This document shows, piece by piece, positions 58,334 through 64,000 of a stretch of DNA of 64,000 nt (positions are counted from its first letter, which is position 1; the number at the start of each line of letters is the position of its first letter). This DNA comes from Paramicrobacterium chengjingii (GTDB taxonomy: Bacteria; Actinomycetota; Actinomycetes; Actinomycetales; Microbacteriaceae), in assembly GCF_011751765.2 (NCBI RefSeq), contig NZ_CP061169.1:3100001-3164000 (forward strand), written 5' to 3'. The position numbers and the translations under genes were made by a program. The notes under the pieces were generated by a model. The model worked only from the letters and a program-made list of their open reading frames with translations. It was not told the DNA's origin and did not search any database.

Positions 58334-59850
58334 TCGGTCTTCTCCTCTTCATTGGATCGGGCGCAGCGCAGCGCGGTGTAGGTCGAGAGAAACTCGCCAT
58401 GGGCGCGGCGCAGCGTCTCGACGGTTGGGTCGTCGTGTGACCTCGGAGACACCGTTGCATCGATGGCGACCCAGTTTTCGCGAATGTCGCTTTTCGTCGT
58501 GATGGCGAGACCCAGCGCCGCAAGGATCGTGTCACCGTACGCAGCGCCGATCGTCGCCGCGCAGTTCTGCTCGAACCCGAGAAGGTCACTGACTGTCTGA
58601 ACGAGCACGTCATTTTTTGTTCCGCCGCCGATCGCCATGACCCGCTTCGGGCGCAGTCCAATGTCGGTGTAGGCGCTGACCGCTGCAACAACAGAATGCG
58701 CCACGCCCTCGATGACGGCGCGGGCAAGTTCGGCTCGGCCCGTTGTAAGAGACAGCCCTGTGAAAACACCGCGGGCTCCGGGGTCGTGGAACGGCGTGCG
58801 TTCACCGCTGAAGTGCGGAATATGCACAACACCGTCAGCGCCCGGTTGCGCCTCGTGCACGAGATCCATGAGCGCAGAAAACATGGCAGCATCACCCGCC
58901 GCGTCGTTCAGCCCCAGAACGTCGGCAGCCCAGCGGGTTGCCGTGCCCGCCGTCGAGGTTCCTGCGGCAAGCACGTAGCTATCGGGAAAAGCGAACGGCG
59001 CTGACCACAGAACGTTGTCGGCAACGGGCTCAGACACCACTCGGATCATGTACCCGCTCGACCCATACATGAGCATGAGATCGCCGTCGTCCATAACGGA
59101 TGCTCCGACCGCCTCGGCCACAGCATCCGATGTCCCCGTCAGCACCGGGGTGCCCTCGCGAATGCCGGTTTCAGCAGAGGCTGCAGCGTTCACGTATCCG
59201 GCGACATCGCTCGACCACCGGAGGGCGGGCAGCTGCTCGACGCGCAGAATGTCGGTGAAGCCCGACAGGTCCCAGCATCCGTCGGTCAGATCGTAGAACG
59301 GGTGGTAGTACCCGGCGGTGGCGTGGTCGATCACGACCTCGCCTGTGAGCTTCGCCACGAGAAAACTCTGACTCGTCATGTACCAGCGCGCTGCCTCGGC
59401 GACCGCAGGCTCGTTGTCAGCGATCCAGGCGATCTTCGGCCCCGCCGATTGGCTTGTGAGCGTATTGCCCGAGCGCCGAAAGATTTCGTCGCGGCCGATG
59501 CGGCGTTCGAAGTCCGCGATCTGCTCGTCTGCCCGGGTGTCGACCCCGTAGAGAATGGCGGGGCGAAGCGGGTTCAGCTGAGAATCGACGGGTAGCACGC
59601 ACGGGCCAATGGCGCTGCACGCCACGGCCAGAATCTCGTCTCCGGGATTCAGCTGGGCAACGAGCTCGCGAGACACCGATGTGAAGTCGCTCCACCACAC
59701 GTCAATGGCGTCATGCTCCACGTGGCCGGGATGAGGCGTCGAGATGCCGTGGCGCGCACGTGCCGTCGCGTGCACCGCACCCGCCGTGTCGACGAGAACA
59801 CCCTTTGTCTCGTAGGTGCCAATGTCGATTCCCAGAAAAAACTCGGTCAC
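58330..59850 (-). CDS. FGGY-family carbohydrate kinase
   Basis: The protein has 506 residues. The N-terminal ATP loop is LGIDIGTYETKGVLVD and the catalytic Asp region GTSDAVAEAVGASV. The C-terminal signature includes RVMAIGGGTKNDVLVQTVSD, and GERTPFHDPGARGVFTGLS is typical of xylulokinase-like members. It phosphorylates a pentose, pentulose, tetrose or similar; LsrK-type autoinducer-2 kinases also belong here. Overlaps of 4 bp at both ends place it firmly in the operon. Confidence 0.9.
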   Translation of the reverse strand: MTEFFLGIDIGTYETKGVLVDTAGAVHATARARHGISTPHPGHVEHDAIDVWWSDFTSVSRELVAQLNPGDEILAVACSAIGPCVLPVDSQLNPLRPAILYGVDTRADEQIADFERRIGRDEIFRRSGNTLTSQSAGPKIAWIADNEPAVAEAARWYMTSQSFLVAKLTGEVVIDHATAGYYHPFYDLTDGCWDLSGFTDILRVEQLPALRWSSDVAGYVNAAASAETGIREGTPVLTGTSDAVAEAVGASVMDDGDLMLMYGSSGYMIRVVSEPVADNVLWSAPFAFPDSYVLAAGTSTAGTATRWAADVLGLNDAAGDAAMFSALMDLVHEAQPGADGVVHIPHFSGERTPFHDPGARGVFTGLSLTTGRAELARAVIEGVAHSVVAAVSAYTDIGLRPKRVMAIGGGTKNDVLVQTVSDLLGFEQNCAATIGAAYGDTILAALGLAITTKSDIRENWVAIDATVSPRSHDDPTVETLRRAHGEFLSTYTALRCARSNEEEKTE

Positions 59851-60980
59851 TTCTTCTCCACTATGTCGACGTCCTCGTCAGCATCGTCACCGACGTTCGA
59901 CATCGTGGCGATGTTGCGCGTCTGGGTTGACGCGACGTACCGCGTTCGTCGCCGGAACCTGAGCTGATCGAACACCATCACGCCGATCAAGATCACTCCC
60001 TGCGCGATCGAGTACTCGTACGACGACAGGCGAATCGCGTTGAACCCGGATTGCACGACCTGCAGCACGAGCGTCGCAAGCACGACGCCCGTCACCGTCG
60101 CGAACCCGCCCATGGGGTTTGTGCCGCCGAGCACGGCGATCACGATGACGAGCAGCACATACGACGTGCCATAATCGGCGCTGGCTGTCGGGTTGCGCGT
60201 GACGAACAGCATGCCGGCGAGGCCTCCGAGCAGCCCGGTTGTGAGGTAGGTGCCGTAAAGCACGGACGTGCTGCGAATGCCCGAGAAACGTGCGGCCGCC
60301 GGGTTCGCCCCCTGAAGCTGAGTCTTGCGACCGAACGGGGTTCTGTTGACCAGAAGACCGATGACGATCGCGACGACGACGAAAAGCAGAAACAGCACGG
60401 GGATGCCGGCGACCGTCGCCTTACCCACACCGGACAGCGCCTGCGGGGCACCGTAGAGGGTCTTGCCTCCCGTCCACACAATGGCGATGCCGTTGAAGAT
60501 CTGCATCGTCGCGAGCGTGGCCAGAATCGGTGTGATTCCGACGGTGCTGATCAAGAATGCGTTGATGAGCCCCGCAAGAACGCCGACGGCGATGCCGACG
60601 AGCACAATCAGCCCGCCCAACGATTCGGCCAGCGCCGGGTCGCTTGCGGCGAACCCTGTGTACATCATGCTGATCGTGATGGCCGTGAGGTTGGCGATCG
60701 ACACGAGTGACAGATCGATGCCGCCGGTCAGCATCGCGAGGGTCATCGCGATGGCGAGAATTCCGATTTCGGGTGCCGACACCATGATGTTCTGCAGGTT
60801 AAGTGGGTTCATGAACACCCGAGGGTTGAGTACCGCGAACAGGGCGAATGCGATTACAAGCAGCACGAGCATCCGGCCGATTCCACGGTCAACGTGGATG
60901 TGCGAAATCCAGGTGCGCACCGTGTTGTCGATGCGCGAGTTGATCTGCCCGGCTGAGGTTGGTTGGGAACGAGTGGGCAT
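59847..60980 (-). CDS. RbsC-type sugar ABC permease, copy 2
   Basis: The protein has 377 residues and eight to ten helices. LAIAMTLAMLTGGIDLSLVS and ATLATMQIFNGIAIVWTGGK are typical of CUT2 permeases. QGANPAAARFSGIRSTSVLY and VIAVLGGTNPMGGFATVTG contain the family's C-terminal glycine-rich loop. It is 3 bp after the sister permease and probably forms a heterodimer with it. The basic C-terminal tail is followed by an acidic one (DDADEDVDIVEKK). Confidence 0.88.
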   Translation of the reverse strand: MPTRSQPTSAGQINSRIDNTVRTWISHIHVDRGIGRMLVLLVIAFALFAVLNPRVFMNPLNLQNIMVSAPEIGILAIAMTLAMLTGGIDLSLVSIANLTAITISMMYTGFAASDPALAESLGGLIVLVGIAVGVLAGLINAFLISTVGITPILATLATMQIFNGIAIVWTGGKTLYGAPQALSGVGKATVAGIPVLFLLFVVVAIVIGLLVNRTPFGRKTQLQGANPAAARFSGIRSTSVLYGTYLTTGLLGGLAGMLFVTRNPTASADYGTSYVLLVIVIAVLGGTNPMGGFATVTGVVLATLVLQVVQSGFNAIRLSSYEYSIAQGVILIGVMVFDQLRFRRRTRYVASTQTRNIATMSNVGDDADEDVDIVEKK

Positions 60981-60983
60981 GGG

Positions 60984-62015
60984 CTACGCCTCCACTGTGT
61001 CGAGGACGAACGTTCGTCGTGACGCGCGTCTGGCCGAGATTGCCTGAATTCCTACACCGACGACAAGCAGCAGTCCGACGGCTGCGCGCTGCCAGGCGGT
61101 GGGAACGCCCATGAGCAGCAGGCTGTTGTTGATGAGCTGCACCAGCACGACTCCGAGCACGGTTCCGAGAACCGAGCCGCGACCGCCGAAGATGGATGCG
61201 CCGCCGAGCACGACAGCGGCAATCACGTCGAGCTCGGTGCCCACGATGTCTTGCGGGTTCGCGTTGCGGTTCAGAATCACGTGGATCAGCCCACCGATCG
61301 CCGCGATCGCGCCCACCATGACGTAGAGGATGATCTGAAAGCGCACAACGGGGAATCCCGCGCGACGTGCGGCCTCGGTGTCACCGCCGATGGCGTAGAT
61401 TCCGCGGCCGAACATTGTTCTGCGCAGCATCCACGCGACAAGCAGCACGAGCACGGCGACGGGCACGATCAGAAGGGGAAGGTAGGAACTGCTGCCCTCG
61501 ATGGCGATCAGGTTCGCCGTCGACAAGCCGGCCATACTGTCGGGCAGCTGCGCTATGTAGCGCGACCCGATATAGACAAGCAGGATGCCTCGGAAGATGC
61601 CCTGGGTTGCCAGGGTGACGATCAGCGTCGGCAATCGAAAACGGGCGATGACGGCGCCGTTGACGAGGCCGAGTAGGCCGCCGATCAGACACGAAATGAT
61701 CAGGATGCCGATGATTCCCGGGTCGAACTGACCCTGCTGAGCGAAGTGCACGGTTGTGTAGGCGGCGAAGATCGCGATGGCAGCGAACGACACGTCAATG
61801 CCGCCCGAGATGATGACGAGCAGCACGGCGATGGCGAGAACGGCGGGCACGAGCGCGGAGCGCGCAATGGAGAACAGTGTATGAACGGTGAAGAACGAGG
61901 GGCTCAAGAGGCTCATCACAATGACGAGCACCACGATGATGATCGCGAGCACGCCCTCGTTGTTCGAGCCGGCGAATCGTGCCGACAGCGTTTTGATGCG
62001 GTTTCCGATCGTCAT
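60984..62015 (-). CDS. RbsC-type sugar ABC permease, copy 1
   Basis: The protein has 343 residues. LAIAVLLVIISGGIDVSFAA, TLATQGIFRGILLVYIGSRY, GGDTEAARRAGFPVVRFQII and VLGGASIFGGRGSVLGTVLG all match CUT2 permeases. It overlaps the ATPase gene by 4 bp (ATGA). Two unlike permeases with a single double-domain ATPase is the arrangement found in rhamnose and AI-2 (Lsr) importers. Confidence 0.88.
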   Translation of the reverse strand: MTIGNRIKTLSARFAGSNNEGVLAIIIVVLVIVMSLLSPSFFTVHTLFSIARSALVPAVLAIAVLLVIISGGIDVSFAAIAIFAAYTTVHFAQQGQFDPGIIGILIISCLIGGLLGLVNGAVIARFRLPTLIVTLATQGIFRGILLVYIGSRYIAQLPDSMAGLSTANLIAIEGSSSYLPLLIVPVAVLVLLVAWMLRRTMFGRGIYAIGGDTEAARRAGFPVVRFQIILYVMVGAIAAIGGLIHVILNRNANPQDIVGTELDVIAAVVLGGASIFGGRGSVLGTVLGVVLVQLINNSLLLMGVPTAWQRAAVGLLLVVGVGIQAISARRASRRTFVLDTVEA

Positions 62016-63514
62016 GCCGCCATCACCTCTTGAATGTGCTGCTCTTCAATCTGCTGGCTGTCGAATTCGGCGACGATCGAGCCGCGGCGAACGATAATCA
62101 CGCGGTTGCAGATCGACACGAGTTCGGGCACGTCGTCTGAGATCATAATGACTCCCATACCGTCGTGGGCTGCCTCGCGGAGGATCGTGAGAATCTCATT
62201 CTTCGAACCGACGTCGACGCCGACGGTGGGGCCGTTGAGAATGAGAATCTTCGGCTTCGTTGCGAGCCACTTTGCCAGCACGACGCGTTGCGCGTTGCCG
62301 CCCGAGAGCGAGCGCACGGGCGCGGCGACGCTTGGCGCCTTGATTCTCAGGCGCGTGAACAGCGTCGAGATCGTCTCGGCGATGCGCTTCTGGCTGAGCA
62401 CCAGCTTTCCGCGAGTATGCCTGTCAAGCGAACCGGCGATGATGTTGTCGGCAATCGACTTCTCGAGAAACAGCCCCTGTGTCAACCGGTCTTCGGGCAC
62501 ATACCCGATTCCGGCCGAGATCGATGACTGGATGCTGCCGAGGCGCAGTTTCGCCCCGTTCACCGTCACCGCCCCGGATTCGGGTTTCAGCAACCCGAAC
62601 AGCGCTTCGACGATCTCGCCGCGGCCCGATCCGAGAAGTCCGGTGATGCCGAGGATCTCCCCCGGCGCAAGGTCGAACGAAATATCGTTGAACGCGCCGG
62701 GAAGGTCGAGCTCCGTGACCTCGAGCAGCGGGGCGCCGGGTTCGCCGAGTTCGTTCACCTGTCGTCTGGTGTCGACTTCTCGCCCGGTCATGGCCATGGT
62801 CAGTGACTGCACGCTGTAGTCGTTGGCCTCTCCGCTCGCGACCATCGCTCCGCTGCGCAGCACGGTGATGTCGTGCGACACCTCGAGCACCTCGTCGAGT
62901 TTGTGACTGACAAACACCAGCGCGACTCCGCGCTCCTGCAGAGTGCGCACCAGAGCGAAGAGTCGCTCCACCTCAGAATGCGTCAGCGCCGTCGTCGGCT
63001 CGTCCATGAAGATGATGCGTGCGTCCTGCACGAGAGCACGGCAGATTGCTGTGAGCTGGCGATCAGCGACCGAGAGCTTTTCGACGTCAGCATCCAGGTT
63101 CAGACTGAGCCCCAGCTCGTCGACGATGCGCTGGGCGTCTGGCCGACTGCGCGCGCGGTTGAACAGCTTCTTCTGCGATGCGATCGCCGCGGGAAGAACG
63201 ATGTTTTCTGCGACGGTGAGGTTGGGAAACAGCGAAAAATCTTGGTAGATCACCTGGATGCCGGCACGCAATGCTCGGGCCGGTGTCATGCGGTGTATCG
63301 CTTCGCCGTCGATGAAGATCTCCCCGGCTTGAGGGGCCTCCACTCCGCTGATGATCTTGATGAGCGTTGACTTGCCGCAGCCGTTCTCACCGGCGAGGCA
63401 GTGCACGCGGCCGGGGAGAAGCGACATTGACACACCGTCGAGCGCGGTCACGCCGCCGAAGACTTTGACGATGCCGCGCACCTCGAGAACGGGCGCTTCA
63501 GTGAGTTCGACCAT
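62012..63514 (-). CDS. CUT2 sugar ABC ATP-binding protein (RbsA/LsrA type, two domains)
   Basis: The protein has 500 residues with two nucleotide-binding halves. The first has Walker A GENGCGKST, a signature-equivalent VEKLSVADRQLTAICRALVQ and Walker B IIFMDEPTTALTH. The second has the degenerate GLLGSGRGEIVEAL Walker A and SLSGGNAQRVVLAKWLAT signature, as usual in RbsA. The start MVELTEAP follows GAGAGGACAACA. The binding-protein gene lies about 60 bp upstream. Confidence 0.9.
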   Translation of the reverse strand: MVELTEAPVLEVRGIVKVFGGVTALDGVSMSLLPGRVHCLAGENGCGKSTLIKIISGVEAPQAGEIFIDGEAIHRMTPARALRAGIQVIYQDFSLFPNLTVAENIVLPAAIASQKKLFNRARSRPDAQRIVDELGLSLNLDADVEKLSVADRQLTAICRALVQDARIIFMDEPTTALTHSEVERLFALVRTLQERGVALVFVSHKLDEVLEVSHDITVLRSGAMVASGEANDYSVQSLTMAMTGREVDTRRQVNELGEPGAPLLEVTELDLPGAFNDISFDLAPGEILGITGLLGSGRGEIVEALFGLLKPESGAVTVNGAKLRLGSIQSSISAGIGYVPEDRLTQGLFLEKSIADNIIAGSLDRHTRGKLVLSQKRIAETISTLFTRLRIKAPSVAAPVRSLSGGNAQRVVLAKWLATKPKILILNGPTVGVDVGSKNEILTILREAAHDGMGVIMISDDVPELVSICNRVIIVRRGSIVAEFDSQQIEEQHIQEVMAA

Positions 63515-63574
63515 TGTTGTCCTCTCGGCAGCGGGGCTTCCTGCGAGCCCCGCTGCCATGCGTTGATGAGCGGA

Positions 63575-64000
63575 TCAGAAATCGAAGTCGTTGACGTTAT
63601 CCGCGTCCACTTCGATCGCGGCATCTCCGACGTACACGTTGTCGAAACCGTCAAGTTTCGTCAGCGACTCGTACCCCTCGATTCCGAGGTCCGTGCCTTC
63701 TTCGATCGTCTTGCCGCTGGCGAGCAGCTCGGCGATCTTCAGTTGCGCCTTGCCTGCCAGTGCAGGGTCCCAGAAGAATGCCTTGTCGATCGATCCGTCT
63801 TCGAGATACTTCTTCGCAACAGACGGGATGCTGGTTCCCATGACGCAGACGCTGTCCTCGAGTCCCGCTTCCTGCACAGCACGAGCGATGCCGGCGGCAT
63901 CAGTTCCTGCCGACCCCTGGAACCCCTTGAGATCCGGGTACTTCGCCAGCAGTTCCTTTGCACGCTGGTACGCGACGTTCTCGTCTTCCTTTGTCTCGAT
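63575..64000 (-). CDS. Periplasmic-type sugar-binding protein (CUT2; partial, runs off the window)
   Basis: The last 141 codons are visible; the frame is open to the window edge. AKYPDLKGFQGSAGTDAAGI, ARAVQEAGLEDSVCVMGTSI and DGSIDKAFFWDPALAGKAQL are typical of peripla_BP_4 proteins of the rhamnose/AI-2 (RhaS/LsrB) group. The C-terminus ends VDADNVNDFDF. It is the first gene of the CUT2 operon within view and supplies substrate to the permease pair. The N-terminus and signal peptide are outside the window. Confidence 0.88.
   Translation of the reverse strand: METKEDENVAYQRAKELLAKYPDLKGFQGSAGTDAAGIARAVQEAGLEDSVCVMGTSIPSVAKKYLEDGSIDKAFFWDPALAGKAQLKIAELLASGKTIEEGTDLGIEGYESLTKLDGFDNVYVGDAAIEVDADNVNDFDF

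Noticed and set aside
1..64000. CRISPR arrays, tRNA/rRNA genes, transposases, integrases, phage genes
   Set aside because: None were recognised when reading both strands; no regular spaced repeats, cloverleaf-like GGTTCGA arms with flanking stems, or DDE/recombinase motifs were seen.

Overview
The window looks like part of a chromosome from a high-GC actinobacterium, most likely Microbacteriaceae. This is inferred from the GC-rich codons, the DUF222/HNH gene, the Tat-type and ordinary lipoprotein signals, the actinobacterial SARP-type regulator and the many small sugar-uptake operons. No rRNA, tRNA, CRISPR array, phage or insertion-sequence transposase was recognised. I count about 50 intact genes, one frameshifted gene and three gene remnants. 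The content is almost entirely accessory catabolism: ABC or MFS importers, the enzymes they feed, and one local regulator each, often with a visible palindromic operator.

Layout. (1) 0-3.2 kb: DUF222/HNH endonuclease, the tail of a lost MalG-type permease, and a divergent WYL regulator/VOC protein pair around a perfect inverted repeat. (2) 3.2-11.1 kb: one transcription direction carrying an ankyrin protein, a YncE-like beta-propeller, an Opp/Dpp-type ABC importer (SBP, two permeases, two ATPases) and a GntR/FCD regulator. Five copies of a TGGTATACCA-like word lie in the three promoter regions. (3) 11.3-14.9 kb: Bcr/CflA-type exporter, aldo/keto reductase, YdcF-like membrane protein. (4) 15.0-23.3 kb: a LacI regulon made of a CUT1 sugar importer, a GH2 glycosidase, the LacI protein, and a secreted Asp-box glycosidase with a ricin-type lectin domain. 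One 17-bp operator type recurs in both control regions. (5) 23.5-37.3 kb: a large acyl-CoA locus with ALDH, SDR, DapA-family lyase, enoyl-CoA hydratase, two CaiB/BaiF CoA-transferases, an FAD oxidoreductase, an MHS-type MFS carrier, a NitT/TauT-type ABC importer, a seven-iron ferredoxin, and an XRE-cupin regulator with inverted 22-bp boxes. A cytidine deaminase sits at its edge.

(6) 37.4-43.2 kb: GNAT, then sulfatase, MFS carrier and GH1 beta-glycosidase divergent from a TetR regulator with an 18-bp perfect palindrome between them. (7) 43.3-48.1 kb: alpha/beta hydrolase divergent from a SARP-like regulator, SDR divergent from an XRE regulator, and a TetR C-terminal remnant. (8) 48.2-55.5 kb: a DeoR-linked operon with an atypical HPS/OMPDC-family protein, a zinc alcohol dehydrogenase, a CUT1 importer and an MmsA-type aldehyde dehydrogenase broken by a frameshift. 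(9) 55.6-64.0 kb: a tightly overlapped operon with a periplasmic-type sugar-binding protein (cut by the window edge), a two-domain sugar ATPase, two RbsC-type permeases, an FGGY kinase, an M29 aminopeptidase and a DhaK-DhaL kinase.

The best candidates for undescribed biology are the acyl-CoA locus with two transporters and paired CoA-transferases, the Opp importer linked by shared operators to a beta-propeller and an ankyrin protein, the HPS-family protein that has lost the hallmark Lys and Asp, and the peptidase embedded in a sugar-kinase operon. Substrates are inferred from family and context only and are not proven.
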